Part shown: piece after piece, positions 46,357 to 59,319 of the stretch
How the letters are laid out: every line of letters begins with the position of its first letter
Numbering within the stretch: position 1 is the first letter of the stretch
Assembly (NCBI GenBank): GCA_010015655.1
Contig: ML976657.1
Location: 1,756,910-1,820,909, forward strand
Direction: 5' to 3'
Source: Bimuria novae-zelandiae CBS 107.79
Lineage: Eukaryota > Ascomycota > Dothideomycetes > Pleosporales > Didymosphaeriaceae
DNA length: 64,000 nt
Notes under the pieces: generated by a model
The model's database searches: none
What the model saw: the letters and a program-made list of their open reading frames with translations, nothing else
What the model was told of the DNA's origin: nothing
Program-made: the position numbers and the translations under genes

Positions 46357-49300
46357 ATGGATAACAATGCAGACGCAGTCGAAGCTGAGACCGCCAATGC
46401 CGAATCTCCCCCGGGTCAAGACAACAAAACAGAAGAACCTGGCACTGCAAGCGTCAAAAGTTACCTGGTACGTGATGTATGTTCAGAGACTCCCTGTTCC
46501 GTTCCTGATCGTCGACCAGCGAATCTTCACCTACGCGGATCCCCTATCATGGACTCTGAACGTCATCGCCTTGATGGCCACAATTGGAGCTGGAGCTTCT
46601 TTGCCATTGTTGGATTTCATCCTCGGAAAGACCGTCACGACTTTCAACAATTTCCAGACGGGCTCAGTTGATCCTGCAAAGTTTCGTTCCGAGGCCGCGA
46701 AATGGGCGTACGTTAACGCGCAACCCTTTGCTTTCTCGAAACTCATCGATTTGCAGGCTTGTCATTGTGTACCTCTTCATCGGGCGATTTGTCCTTGCTT
46801 ATGTCTGGGCTGTGGGTTTTCCATCCATTGACGCAACTCCAACTGACGCCAGAAGTTTTGCTTGAACCTTTCAGCTCTACAAACAACCAAAGCGTTTCGA
46901 ACGCACTTTCTCAAGCAAACTCTACGCCAAGATATTAGCTTCTTTGACAGCAGGAGCGACTCGGTCTCCGTGCAAGTGACGACGAATGGCAACTTTGTCC
47001 ACACCGGAATCTCTGAGAAGCTGGGCCTCATTCTTCAAGCTACAGCCACATTTGCTGCAGCCTTCGTGGTGGCGTTTGTTGTTAATTGGAAATTGACTTT
47101 CATCGTCGTTGCTGTCGTGCCAACCATCGTGGTAGCCCTCTTCATTAACCTGTGGATCGACACCAAGCAGGAGGGCCGCATCCTCGACTTTTATGCAAGA
47201 GCAGGGCAGCTTGCGGAGGAGGTTATCGGAAGCATACGGACAGTTCATGCCTTCTGGGCACACCCACTGTTGACAGCCAAGTACGAGGCTGTATTGGACC
47301 AAGCTTTCAAGCAGGGGAAAAGAAAAAGCTTGAATTGGGGCGCGCTATATATGTTTGAGTTTTTTTCGATCTATTCCGGTTATGGTCTTGCGTTTTGGCA
47401 GGGTATTCGTCGATATGTCAGTGGTGAAATAGCTGAGCCTGGTGAAGTTGTGACGTAAGTTTTCCAGTCCTGCTGAAAGAACATTGCAGGATCGAACGCT
47501 AATTACTTTCACAGCGTTATTTTTGCCGTAATCCTTGCCGCACAAGCGGTCACAGCGCTCGTTCCTCAGTTGATGCATGTCACGAAAGCAGCCTCAGCCG
47601 CCGACAGTTTGTTTCGTACAATCGACCGAGAAAGTCTAATCGATCCTATGTCTGAAAGTGGCGAGCACCCCGCCGACTGTAAAGGACACATCGAGTTAGA
47701 AGATATTTACTTCAACTATCCTACCCGACCAGATGTAAAAGTTCTCCAAGGGCTCAATATTACAATCCCGGCAAACAAGACCACGGCGCTTGTCGGCGCA
47801 AGTGGTTCGGGAAAGAGCACGATCATTGGCTTACTCGAGCGGTGGTATAATCCTTTGAGTGGAAATATCCTTCTAGACGGCAAGAAAATAGATGAGCTGA
47901 ACGTGGCCTGGTTGAGGACAAATATACGACTGGTGCAGCAGGTAAGACCCAGATGCTGGCTGTCCAGACGGAGAGGCTCACATCCACTACCAGGAACCCG
48001 TGCTCTTTATAGGCTCGATCTTTCAGAACGTTTCTTATGGCTTGGTCGGCACTGAATGGGAGAACGCACCCGAAGAAGAGCAAATGAAGCTGGTGCAGGA
48101 AGCTTGCAAAGCTGCATATGCCCATGACTTCATCCAGACGCTACCCGAGGTCAGATTGTTTCCAGCCATGTTGTAATATGATCTAAAACTGGTGTAGGGA
48201 TACCAAACGCAAGTTGGTGAGAGGGCTGGCCGCCTGTCTGGTGGACAGAAACAGCGCATTGCCATTGCTCGTAGTATCATTTCCAACCCGAAAGTCCTTC
48301 TCCTGGACGAAGCCACTTCAGCACTGGATCCGAAAGCTGAATCTATCGTGCAAGAAGCCCTTGACAACGTTTCAGCGGAGCGCACGACCCTTATCATCGC
48401 CCACAAGCTCTCTACCGTCCGCAAGGCACACAACATTGCCGTCATGGCGAAGGGAGCCGTGATTGAACAGGGCACGCACGAAGAACTTCTGAAAAAGAAC
48501 GGAGCCTATGCCCGCCTTGTGAACGCTCAGAGTCTTGATGATCGGCAAAATCAGGACGAGGAGCCCGAGAAACAGGACTCCGATGCTGCTGAAGAAGAAA
48601 AACCATTGGACCAAGCCACAACTACGAGGAGTGAGAGGCCCGTAGACGAAGCGCAAGAAGAAACTAAGCCAACTATGGGCTATGGATTACCCAAAATTCT
48701 TTGGATCATCGTGTCGAAAAATCCACAGATTTGGTGGAGATTCGCGATTATGGGGTCGGCTGCCGCTTTGGCAGGTGAGTGCTCCTGTGTGAAAGGTCAC
48801 GACCGCATACCATGGACTAATTCGCTATAGGTGGAGGATTTCCTGCATCGGCCGTTTTATTTGCCAGGGTGATGAACGCATTCACATTTCCTACAGGCGA
48901 AAAAATGGTGGAACAAGGCGATTTTTACAGTCTGATGTTTTTCGTGGTCGCGCTTGCCATTCTAGTCATCTACTTCCTCTTCGGGTTCTACACGAATGAA
49001 GTTTCTCAAGTAAGTATACTGCTAATGCTTTCCTCGAAACAATATCCTAATTGCTTAAGTTTCTTGCCCGCGGTACCCGGCTCGGCATGTTCAAAGATAT
49101 AATACGTCAAGACATGTCTTTCTTTGACAAGCCCGAAAACGCAACCGGTGGCCTGGTTTCCAAGCTTTCTAGCTCCCCTACACAAATCCAGGAGTTGATG
49201 GTAAGTGTTGGGGTACTGATAACAAGTGTGGTTAGTGTCTTCGCCAGTAGTATTCTTGCCATCGTCACGGCTTGGAAGCTTGGCCTTGTTGTAGTGTTTG

Positions 49301-50655
49301 GAGGCTTACCAGTTATGATCTCCGCGGGGTACATCCGAATTCGGCTGGAAGCTTCTTTAGACGATTCTACCCACCAAAATTTCGCAGACAGTGCGGCTCT
49401 CGCCGGAGAGTCCGTATCAGCTATCCGGACAATTGCATCTCTGAGCTTGGAGAAGAGCATCTTATCCCGCTATGAAGCGCGCCTTCGGACAATTGAACAG
49501 AAGTCCATCCGAAGTCTTGTCTGGTCGATGTTCTGGTTCTCTATCACGCAGTCGGTAAATTTTTTGTTCATGGCACTTGGATTCTGGTAAGTCTTGCCGG
49601 CCTAGTTGCAAGCTTTCATCTACTTCAGTCATTCTTACTGACGATCGCGCAGGTACGGTGCACGCCTCCTTTCATTTTACGAAATCGGTCTTACGCAATT
49701 CTACACGGCCTTCACTTCGGTACTGTTTTGTGGTGAAGCAGCTTCATACTACTTTACCTACACTACCAGCCTAACTCAAGCGCGCGGCGCCGCAAACTAT
49801 ATGTTCTGGCTGCAAGCTCAGACCCCATCGATTCGCGAAGACTCTGACAGCTCAGCATCGCTAAATTCCGATAGCGAAGACGGGAAGCATTCGGGCGCAG
49901 ACATTGGAGCATCTGATGTCAAGTTCTCGTATCCTCAACGGCCCTCACTCAAGATCCTGAGGGGTATATCCCTTCATGCACATCATGGCCAATCTATCGC
50001 GCTGGTTGGTCCCTCAGGATGTGGCAAAAGTACTATGATTTCTCTCCTCGAGCGATTCTACGATCCAACTGGCGGACAAATCGTCTATAACAAAACCCCA
50101 ATATACGAGCTTTGCCCACGTGTCTACCGCTCACGTATCTCACTCGTGCAACAAGAACCTACCTTATATTCTTTCACCCTCAAAGAGAACATATCGCTTG
50201 GGTCCTTGGACCCTTCCAGCGTCACCGAAGCTGACATCCAAGATGCGTGTCGCAAAGCCAACATCCACGAATTTATTTCGTCGCTCCCCGAAGGTCTCAA
50301 CACTTCTGTCGGAGCCGGTGGCTCAGCGCTATCGGGCGGTCAACGTCAGCGTGTCGCCATTGCACGTGCCCTTTTACGGAAACCGCAATTGCTGCTTCTT
50401 GACGAGGCGACTTCGGCCCTAGACACCGAGTCTGAAAAGGTCGTCCAGACGGCACTGGACGAGAGCAAGAAGAAAGAGGGCTGCACTACAGTCGCTGTTG
50501 CGCATAGACTGAGTACAATAAAGGACTCCGACTGTATCTATGTCTTCCAGAACGGGAATATCGTTGAGTCGGGGACGCATGCGGAGCTCATTGAGAAGAG
50601 AGACGTGTACTATCAGATGTGTCTTGGACAAGGACTAGATAGAGCGGTCGAGTAA
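46357..50655 (+). CDS. Full-length ABCB-type (MDR) ABC exporter
   Basis: Ten exons: 46357-46467, 46520-46707, 46757-46811, 46853-47454, 47515-47941, 47994-48149, 48198-48774, 48831-49009, 49060-49586, 49653-50655. They sum to 3825 nt, 1274 residues, and all introns are GT-AG. The layout is TMD1-NBD1-TMD2-NBD2. NBD1: Walker [10 protein letters not shown] (about 412), signature [13 protein letters not shown] (526), Walker [13 protein letters not shown] (547). NBD2: GPSGCGKST (1062), [13 protein letters not shown] (1166), [12 protein letters not shown] (1188). Every ATPase motif is intact. TMD1 contains LRQDISFFD and TMD2 IRQDMSFFD, typical of ABCB1-like pumps that export hydrophobic compounds across the plasma membrane with ATP. 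The 41-nt third intron is short and its exact donor is the least certain. Same strand and 0.7 kb from the methyltransferase. Confidence 0.93.
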
Positions 50656-51329
50656 ACAATCCGACGGCAAGCCTGCATCGGGAAATGGAGGCACCCCGTT
50701 CGGGCAATCCGGGCCTCGCTTAGGGTTCCGCGCTACACCCGAACAGGCAATCGACCTACACGTCCCATCATAAAAACCTCTCTCCTCCGCCGTCATTTTC
50801 CTTCCTTTTCACTCTACTCCCACCCCTTCGTCTGCAACCCCCCCGTCTGCGCTAGCTGCCCCTCAGCCCCATCCCCAATCTAATAATCATCTTGAGGTAT
50901 TTCCTCAAACCTAGTCGCCCCAGAGCTCGTAACGGACGGATCTCAGATCCGGATCCATGGAGCTCCGTCCTAATTAGGCAACTCCATGAGCTACGTAGCT
51001 CTATGGATCTAGACGGAGCTAAGGGCTAGTCTTATAGTAGTTAGTATAGTAGTTGCTTAGCATTCGCTAGAAAGCTTAGTATATTAGATTCTCGTGTTAC
51101 TACTATAAATTAACGATTTAACGTCACGCGTTTAAGCACGTTATGTAGCTATAGGGCCTTTTTATACGTTTATTTTCTATTAAAATATGCGCCTGCGCCT
51201 ACGTTTTTAAACTAAATTATTACTAAATAATTAACGCCTTTTATAAATTCTACACTACTAACCTCTACACTAGCTACTTAATTGTTTTAATTGCCCTCTA
51301 GCTGCGAGAAAGGATCCTAAAATACCTTA
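50656..51329. other. Downstream of ABC gene, then hAT-like left end
   Basis: 50656-50920 has normal composition and no gene. From 50930 a palindrome-rich stretch begins (CGGATCTCAGATCCG; GAGCTACGTAGCTC) and grades into RIP-degraded DNA, probably the left end of the following hAT element. I found no clear terminal repeat. Confidence 0.4.
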
Positions 51330-54062
51330 TTAAAGCTACTTATTAAGAAGCCTTAGTTGCTACTAGCCTAAAAGCTTTATACAGAGCTTTAAGGGCTCTG
51401 TTTAATTATTTTTAGTAACTCTAGTTCTATATTAAGATTACTTATTTAGTAGCTAAGGCAAACTAGAGCTTCCTGTATATCTTTAATAAAAGATGCCTAA
51501 CGTGCTATAACTATATTTCTGTCTAGGCTAAAAACTCTCTTAAGTTCGTCGCTTATAGCAAGCGTAGCGTACACGTTAATTACTATGCGAGAGAGCCTAG
51601 GATACCTTAACTAGATAATAAGAAGCCTCTAGTACTTAGAGGGATATAAGCTACTAGTGTAATCCTCCTGTAAGTACGCAGTAACCTTATTATTAATAGT
51701 TCTTATAGGCGCTAACGTCGTAGACTTCTTACCTAGTTAATCTATTATAGAATTAAATAACCCGTACCTTAATTACTAAGTAAAATTAGGGTGTTTAATA
51801 GGCCTCAAAGGCTTCCGTGTAACTATAGGGAAACTGCTATAATTATCTTTAAAGAATCGTCGAACTTTTATAAGCTAGTCCACGGCGTGATTTTTGCCCT
51901 AGAGCTCTATATAACTAGCTACTTTCTATTAAGGATTAAGTATTATAGTAGCAGCGTATAATAGACTTTTAGTAGTTAAATTATAGTACTTCTAAGCCTT
52001 ATTTCAGGCCTGCTCGACGCCAACGTAGATTCCTTTCTTACTATAGGTCTATAGGGTATAAGTTTTCAGCTTCTCTAGGGCGTCTATTATTAAATTAAGT
52101 ATAAGAGATACTAATATAATTAGAGGCTCCTTTTTCTGCTTATTAGGGCGTCCTTTAAGCTTTAAAGTAGCTTCTTAAAATAGTATAAGGACCTTTAGAA
52201 TTTCTTTAACTTACTGCTAGTCCTTTGCCGTTAACTAGTGTTTAATAACAAAACGTGTTAATAAGTCCTTAGGACGACTTCTTATTATACTTTTCTTAAT
52301 AGGTTAAATCTTAAGCTTATACGTAGCTCTCTTATGCCTAAAGAAGTAATTTAGAATACGCTGTAGCTAGTAGGCGCGTTTAATTATATTTACTATTAAA
52401 TTCTACCTATAGAGAAGTTAGCTATTACTAGGTGTTAACGCGCGCTACTTAAAGTTTAAAGTTTAACTTTACTAGCTCTACTAAGAGATAACTCTATAAT
52501 TATATAATATTAAATTAAGTTACCCACGATAGGATTAAGGCTAATTTAAGTAGTAGTTATAGAGAAATAATTTAGTGCTATAGTTAAAAACAAGTTATTA
52601 TATAAAAAGCTACTTACTAAGTATTATTATTAGGAAGTAACACTAGGGGATCTGGCGTACGACCTCCCCTAGGGTTTTCCTCTCTCTAAATGTGGCCTTA
52701 GGCTTCGTTAAAGCGTTGTATCCGCCCTAGAGATTTGCAAATCCAGTTTACAGTTAATTAAATAATAGTAATTAGTTTACGGCTATAATAGTAGCTAGTC
52801 TCCTTTTTTAGAGAAGTAAGCTCTCTCTTAGAAATGTTAAACATCTTATAATTAAGACTATAAAACAGGTCCCTAACTATAAAATTAAGTATATAGCTAG
52901 CACATCTTATTCTTTAGTAGATAAGGTTAAAGTGTAAAATTACACCTAGCTACGTAAGGGCTTAATTATTTAAAGAGGCATTATTATAAGCCTATACGCC
53001 TGTTTTCTTTTTAATCTTAAAGGCCTTAAGCGTTTATATTATAGCCTTTCTTATATTAGTTCCTATGTGTGGAGATTCTATCTCCCGTAGAGATAGGAGG
53101 GCTATATTACACTTATTATTTATATCTACTTAGTGGCTAATAATTGCAAGCAATCTATGTATCCTCTAATTAGTCTACCTGTTAAAGGATAGATATATTT
53201 TACTAGGGTAATCCTTTAAGGCCTTCCTAAGGACCTCCTTCTTAGCCTTAAACTATTAAAGGACCTAGTTCCGTATCGTTTAATTATTAGGCAAGAGGCT
53301 CTAGCTAGTAAGCTCTATATAGCTAATTAACCTCCTAAAATACTTGCTACTTAGCTTGTAGAAGGGAATCTTGTTAGCTATAATCTAGGTAAGTAGGTCC
53401 TTCTATATGCCCTAGGGGTTAAACACTGTTATAGCTTTACTATGTATAGCTTATTGTACAGGATCCTTGTTATCTAAAGTAGCTAAGATAGATAATATGC
53501 CTTTATTAGTGCTAGGAGCTTTAACTAAAAGGCTCCTTACATAATTATACTACTCTGTATAGCGCGCGCGAAGGTGATTAAGGACACTACCTCCGCTATT
53601 AATTTTTAAAACAGCATTATGCGGAGAATCCTCCAGGTGATAGTGCTTATAAAGATACCACTATGTCTTATCCTCTATACGCTGTAAGGGTACTCCGTAC
53701 AGCCAGTAGCCAGCGCGTCTCCTAACCTGCCGCTTATCCGCCAGGTATCCAGGGATTTTGTCATAATTGACCCAGTCGTAGTCAAATTCAGCCACTCTAG
53801 GCCTCTTTGGAGCTCGCCGGCGAGCCTCTTGAGTTCCTCCATGAGATTGAGGGCCTCTGAAAGGCCCTTTGCCGCCGTCAGCCTCATAGGCAGAGGTGTC
53901 ACTGTCTGACAGTACGTTAACGGGACGCCGACGGTCAGCGCGCCTGCGAGACGGGGTGGAAACTGGCGACGGTGAGGCTCTAGATGGGGTAATCTGGGGC
54001 GTAGAAAGCCTTAAAGCCCTCCTTAGGGTGTTCTGAAGCCTCTTTAGGGGATTTTAGGACAT
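51330..54062 (-). pseudogene. hAT-family transposase (hAT-2), RIP-degraded
   Basis: The minus-strand ATG at 54062 opens MS.NPLKRLQ and a basic, proline-rich N-terminus. It continues ESDFDYDWV-like: AEFDYDWVNYDKIPGYLADKRQVRRRAGYWLYG, then WYLYKHYHLEDSPHNAVLKIN and VLNHLRARYTEWYNYVR, a BED-finger-like N-terminal pattern seen in fungal hAT transposases. At about 51500-51700 the C-terminal hAT dimerisation region is readable: VTAYLQEDYTSSLYPSKY, LRYPRLSRIVINV and A.SDELKRVFS. The middle is crowded with TAG/TAA. The N-terminal 400 bp keep normal composition, so damage is uneven. The ends of the element are not defined; the next hAT lies only 18 bp upstream of the ATG. Confidence 0.78.
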
Positions 54063-54743
54063 GTTGAATAATTATTAAGTAGACATGCCAACAATTAAGC
54101 CAAACAAGCCGTGGCCTTCGGCTTGGCTTGAGGCTTGTTTTGGAGTCATGAGGCTTGGCTTGTTAGGCCTAACAAGCTTTTTTTTGATAGCTTAGATTGG
54201 AGCTTAATAAACGGCTTAATTATACTATATAAGTTAGACTGCCCTATATAGTAATTACTTACTACCTGAATCCTCGCTGCACATGCTGTATAGCAAGTCT
54301 ATCTCTATAGTGCTTATTGCTACCTCCTTAAGCTAGTTATTACTGCCTAAACCCGCTTTCTACTAACGTCGTACACATTATATAGCCACTAATAAATAAG
54401 GTCCTATAGAGCGTTGCTAAGGCTTAAGAAGATTACTAAGCTTACTAAACATGCGCTTATACTTATAGCTTAATACTAGAATAAAGAGTACGTTAAGTGT
54501 AAGCTTACTAAGGGCAGGATATTAATCGCGTAACGTTACTTAGTATTTTATAAGGTTATTTATATACTTAGTACCTTTCTTAGCGCGTGGCTCGCTTCTC
54601 CGCTATTACTTAAACTTATCTAGCTTAATATTAATGTTGCTAGTTATATTAGGATTAATAAGGCTCTTGATCGCGTCGTCTATGTCGTTGGGGAGCACCG
54701 CGGGGCGCCGACGTACAGGCAGTAAGGTGTTGTACTCCGCCTA

Positions 54744-56878
54744 CCGTGTCTGTGCGCGCAACGCCCGACTTCGCGCAACGCCCGACTTGGCAGTATGTTA
54801 GCGATTGCAAACATGAAGCTCTACAGCTACGTAAAAAATAGATTATTACGAGATTTTTTGTTAGAGCACTCTCTAAATTCATGCGACAATTTTATCTTAT
54901 ATATACTGTTTTAGCCAATTAATAGGGCGGCCGCAAGAGTTAATTACAGTAGGTTATGTAGCTAGAGCAACATTAGATAACGCGCTAGCTATAGTAGCCC
55001 TAGCACGCTACACACGCTTCTAATTTCTAATTACTAGCTTTAAAACCTTCCTATTACCTCTTTAGGATAATTATAGAGCTTTTTAAGCGTTACGAGCTTC
55101 CTTTTAGCGTCGTTTTTCAGCTACGCGTTTAGCCTTTTTAGTAGCTAGCTTAGCTAGTTCCTTCTCACGCACTAATTTAGCTGCCTCTCTCTTTACACGC
55201 CTCTTATCCTTTAGCCTTTCCTTAAGTAGCTTATTATTATGTTAAATTTACTTTTTATTAGCTTTTGCAAGCTCCTCTTAACGCTTAACGTCCTTAAATA
55301 CCTTATATCTTACTTCTGCCTCCTTCCGTGCACGTGGTGACCAGAAAACAGCACCTCTATAGTACTCCTCGTGTTGCTGCAAAGGCAAAACTTTCCTCTT
55401 TATAGAGGCCTTCTTTTTCTCCCTTAGGGCATCCTTTACACCCTCTAATTCATGGTAGATAAGCTTATTCTAAGCCACTAGGTGGTAGAGGGTGCAAAGA
55501 ACTTTTTTTAACTCGCAAGAGTGCACATCCTTTATAGATTTGCGTACTAGCGTTTCCACTTTAGGCCAGTCCCCCCTAGAGTAACATAAACCTAATATCT
55601 CAGATAACTAGGAGCCATCTAGTGTTAATATTCTAAATCTTTAGAGTATTTTCTCAGGATTAAGTAGTAATATGCTAGTAGCTTTAAATAAGCTAAGAAC
55701 TAACTCTTAGGTAAATATATTTAACTAGGCGGCCTAGAATATTAAAAAGAAGTCCTCTTTTTTAATAGGGATCTATCTAAGTATTATATAGAGGCGATTT
55801 GTAAGTTCCTAGGAGTAATTTATTACTAGAGGACTAAAGCTAACTAAATCTAATGGCTAGAGCGTATGAGTTGAATGTGGAGGAAAGATACATAGTAGTA
55901 TCTTATTATCATCGCAGAACCTGATAAAATCCATCGTTACATGGCTGCCATAACCGTTTACTATTAACAATCGCCATCTCCTTCGTGCTTTAGGTTTAGT
56001 GTAACAATTAAACACCTGCTCAAGCCACGCAAGGCTAATATCATTATTTATCTAGCCTGTGGGTAAGGTTGTAAAATGGACTTAATAAGTTCCTAGGTAG
56101 ATATCTTTAACCTAGCTAGCTTGTACATCTCCTTTCTTTGCTAGATATATAACAAATAGCGGTAATATACTTCTATCAGCGCAAATTAACGCCAGCACTA
56201 TTACCTAGACGCGAGATCTATTTTAGAGAGCTAAGCTAACACGTTTATATTTATATACGTCTTTGCTAAAGACTCTTTTTAACCTGCTAATCACTCCAAT
56301 TGCGAAGCCTTTTTCATCCATGTTATACGTTTCTAACAGCTATATATCGTATTCAGATATTTTGTGTTGCAGAAGGTTAAAATACAGGCTGTATTTAGCG
56401 ACTAAATTAGCATTATAGCGTATAAAGTCTATTACTAGCGCCTATTAAGATATAAGCTTATTCTTGTTGCAGTTAATAAAGCGCGTAACCCAGCTTTTGG
56501 AGACGTCCTTAGTAGCTAATTTAGACACAAAATTTCGTATCATAGATCTCGTAGGTGGTAGGCGTCGCTCAGTAAGCTCCTTTATATACCTCACAAGCTT
56601 AGCTTCTTAGTGTGGGCTAAGTGTATACTAGTTAGAGTCCTTAGTAACGCGTAGGCGCTGCACGCGTCGGTGTTAGCGCGATAAGATTATGCAATTAACG
56701 CCGTACATTTTTGCTACTTTTGCATATTCGAATTTTTCGCCTAAAGCTAGGCTATCGATGTATGCAATCGCTTCGTCAATGGCTGGCATGATGGTGGAGT
56801 TGTGTGATGTGGAAGATGTGTGCAAAATGGCTGGGGTCGGGCGTTGCGCGAAGTCGGGCGTTGCGCGCACAGACACGG
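54744..56878 (-). mobile_element. Fot1/pogo element nested in hAT-1
   Basis: Flanked by TA (54742-54743 and 56879-56880), 2135 bp. Inverted ends of about 45 bp begin CCGTGTCTGTGCGCGCAACG and include a direct repeat of GCGCAACGCCCGACTT within each end. It interrupts the hAT-1 transposase between KENNRAF and LPNDID. It is less RIP-damaged than its host; 55850-56350 keeps long readable stretches. Confidence 0.94.
55040..56789 (-). pseudogene. Fot1-type transposase remnant
   Basis: The minus-strand ATG at 56789 opens MPAIDEAIAYIDSLALGEKF and EYAKVAKMYGVN, the N-terminal helix-turn-helix of pogo/Fot1 transposases. The DDE core reads YNMDEKGFAIGVISRLKRVF, LALICADRS, then VNGYGSHVTMDFIRFCDDN (the expected second catalytic D of VDG is N) and CIFPPHSTHTL.PLDLVSFSPL (third D intact). 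The C-terminus is a basic helix, LAKLATKKAKRVAEKRR, at 55100-55190. In-frame TAGs and TAAs interrupt it several times. The changed catalytic residue plus stops make it inactive. Confidence 0.88.
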
Positions 56879-59319
56879 TAAAGCGCGCGAAACGCGCGGT
56901 TGTTCTCCTTAAGCCACCCAGGTTTGTCGCTCTAGGCGACGTCGCAGTATGTTTTATAGTAGGGATAAAGGATTATAGTAGCGTAGTAGGCTAAAGAGTA
57001 GTTAAGCTTAGCGTAGTAAGCGTTAGCTTTTGCCTAGGCTACGCGTAGATTAGTAATAAGGTAGTCTTTAGGCGCTTTATCGTGCGCGTTATAGTTAATA
57101 GCCTTATAGGCTTTAACGCGCTGCTTGTAGTATATTAAGATATACTTAAAGACTAGAATAATCTTAGTAATCGCGCTAAAATGTCCGCCTTAGCCGCGTC
57201 CCTCTAGGCGCTTTGTTGCCGCTTTTAGTGGCCTTAGAGCGTCTATGTACTTAGTAATAACCGCCTAGTTATGTGCTAAGAGCCTGTCAGACCGCATCCA
57301 TGGCTACGCCTCTGGTAGCTTATTACCCTAAGTTATAGCGTACGTGTCCTTATTACAAATACGTTTTATGTAATAATTAGCGTACGCAGTAATAGCAGGC
57401 TGTAGCTTAATAGCGTGCTTAAAGTAAGAGTAGTAGGAGTTCTAGCGCGTAATAATAGGCTTAATAGGCTTAAGTATCTTATAGTCTTTAGCTATCGCGC
57501 TAGCAGGTAGGTCGTGGTGTAAGAGACGCTAAAAGTTAGTAAAAAGCGCATACTATTATGGCGTTTTAATATAGTTAATAACGTCTAATAAGACGCCTAG
57601 CGGGTCGTCGCGCCTCTACTTAGTTATAAACTTACTCTCTTTAGTAAGCTTACTAGCATTATTATTAAAAGCATTAGCTTCTTTACCCTAAAGTAGAGTC
57701 TAGCTAATAAGGTTAAGAGTATAAGGGCTATAGCAGAGGTAGTAATAAGGCGCGTTAAAACCTATCTCTTACGCTAACTTATAGATAGTAGCGTTGTTAT
57801 TACTCGCGTTATTAAGTACGAAGTAACTAATATTAAGCGGGTTAATACTAAACTACTATATTATTTAGCTAATAACCTCTACTATCCTTTCGCCACTATA
57901 AGCGCCTGCTAGCAGCGGCAGCGCTATAGGTAAATCCTAAAGCTTGCTACGCTTACTAATAAAGTAGGTAATAATACTTAGAAACCCGCGCTTACCGCCT
58001 TTTATTATTTAGCTATTAAAGCTAAAGTAGATCTTGCTTAGCGCCTAGGACAGCTCTAAGACTACCTAAGGCTTTAGGTAGTTATAGAGTTATAAAATAA
58101 AGCCTAAGACGCTCGTGCGAGAGGACTACAACGTAGCCTTAGCCTCTAAGTTAGTAGCTATAATTAGCTATTAAAATACTAGTAACTTAAACTCTCTTAA
58201 CGGGTAATTATTCTTAATAAGCTAACTAATAGCAGCAAGCCTAAAGTGCTAAGTATTAAAGCTACTAAGCTTATTAGCAATATTTTAAAAGACGCTAATC
58301 TTATCGCCTATAAAGACTTAGCGTAGGTGGCTTATCTCGCGCTTCTCTGCTTCTTTTCCTGGCGATAGATAGCCATAACCGCGCTTTTTCTAGCTTAGGT
58401 AGTAGGCTATTATTAACGTTAATAGCGTTATTTTATATATGCCTACGCCTCTAGCGTCTATAATCTTATGCTAATGGCAGTATTAATAGATAAAGAAGAG
58501 CTAATTTAGCTCCTTAAGCAGCGTAATATAGTACCTATAAAGATATACTTAGCTTCTCTTTGCGCGCTGTGTCGCTAACAGCTTTATATATTTTAGTATA
58601 CGCTTAAAATTAAGCTTATTAAAGTTATCCTCTAGGTGCGCGTCTAGGCTCTTATTATTATCCTTATTAGTACCTTTAGCGGGCTCTTTAACGTCTATTA
58701 TAGCTATTATTGCAGCGTCGCTGCCCTTAGTAGGCGGGACGATGCTATCCTTACTTTGCGACTTACGGAATCGCGACTTAAAAGTAGCTCGTGGCGATAG
58801 GCGCTGCAATAGCGTTAATTACGTATTATTTAGCTTAATTAGCTAGGTAGACGTGCCTTAAGTAGCTATTTTAGCGCGTTTATATAGCTTAGGGATTATA
58901 GCGCTATTGCGCGCGCGTTTTAACTACTTTAGTAGTATAATAAATAAGCTTAGTGTAGCTAAAGAGATAAAGTAATAGCTAAAAACGCGTGCTGCTAGAG
59001 GTGGCTGGCCACTTACTAGTACTAGTAAGTAACTTAGCTATTAATAAGCTAACTATTATACTAGTATAACACTAGAAAAGTGTCGCGAGATTATCTATAT
59101 AATAGCCTTAAAAAAGTTACTAAACTTAGCCTAAAACCACTCTACTACCTACTTTTTATTAAGCCTAATAAGCTAAATAATTAAGCCTTCCCTCTTTAGC
59201 TTGGCTTGTTAGCAAATTACTACACGTTAGCTTAGATTAATAGAACTAAGCCAAGCTCAAGCCAAACAATCAAGCGCTTGTTAGCGGCTTAATTGTTGGC
59301 AGGTCTAGTAAGCATAATA

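Larger units (their letters stand above)
54300..58900 (-). pseudogene. hAT-1 transposase, split and RIP-degraded
   Basis: Read on the minus strand from about 58810: basic N-terminus RLSPRATFKSRFRKS, a BED-finger-like stretch (RLFFIY.YCH.HKIIDARG), then IGDKISVFKNIANKL. The core reads IITYFISKRSKL, ALPLLAGAYSGERIVEVIS and ISYFVLNNASNNNATIYKLA, the conserved FVLDNASNND box of fungal hAT transposases with D changed to N. Next come ITRWNSYY, YKQRVKAYKAINYNAHDKAPKDYL and KPGWLKENNRAF. There the Fot1 element is inserted. The frame resumes at 54741 with LPNDIDDAIKSLINPNI and the dimerisation region (LRD.YPALSKLTLNVLFI, YKRMFSKLSNLL). Many in-frame stops. Confidence 0.85.
54081..59307 (-). mobile_element. 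hAT transposon (hAT-1) split by Fot1
   Basis: Terminal inverted repeats TAGAC(A/C)TGCCAACAATTAAGCC bound it (54080-54101 and about 59286-59307), with subterminal GGCTTGGCTTGAGGC-type repeats at both ends. Net of the nested Fot1 element it is about 3.1 kb, a usual hAT size. I did not find a matching 8-bp target duplication. RIP is heavy. Confidence 0.82.

Noticed and set aside
44032..50655. Calling a biosynthetic gene cluster
   Set aside because: No backbone enzyme, regulator or other tailoring gene is seen; two adjacent genes are not enough.
53675..53902. 75-codon minus-strand frame
   Set aside because: It is out of phase with the hAT-2 transposase, whose own frame is open through this stretch.
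54081..59307. An 8-bp target duplication for hAT-1
   Set aside because: No shift of the terminal repeat gave matching 8-mers on the two sides; RIP may have erased it.
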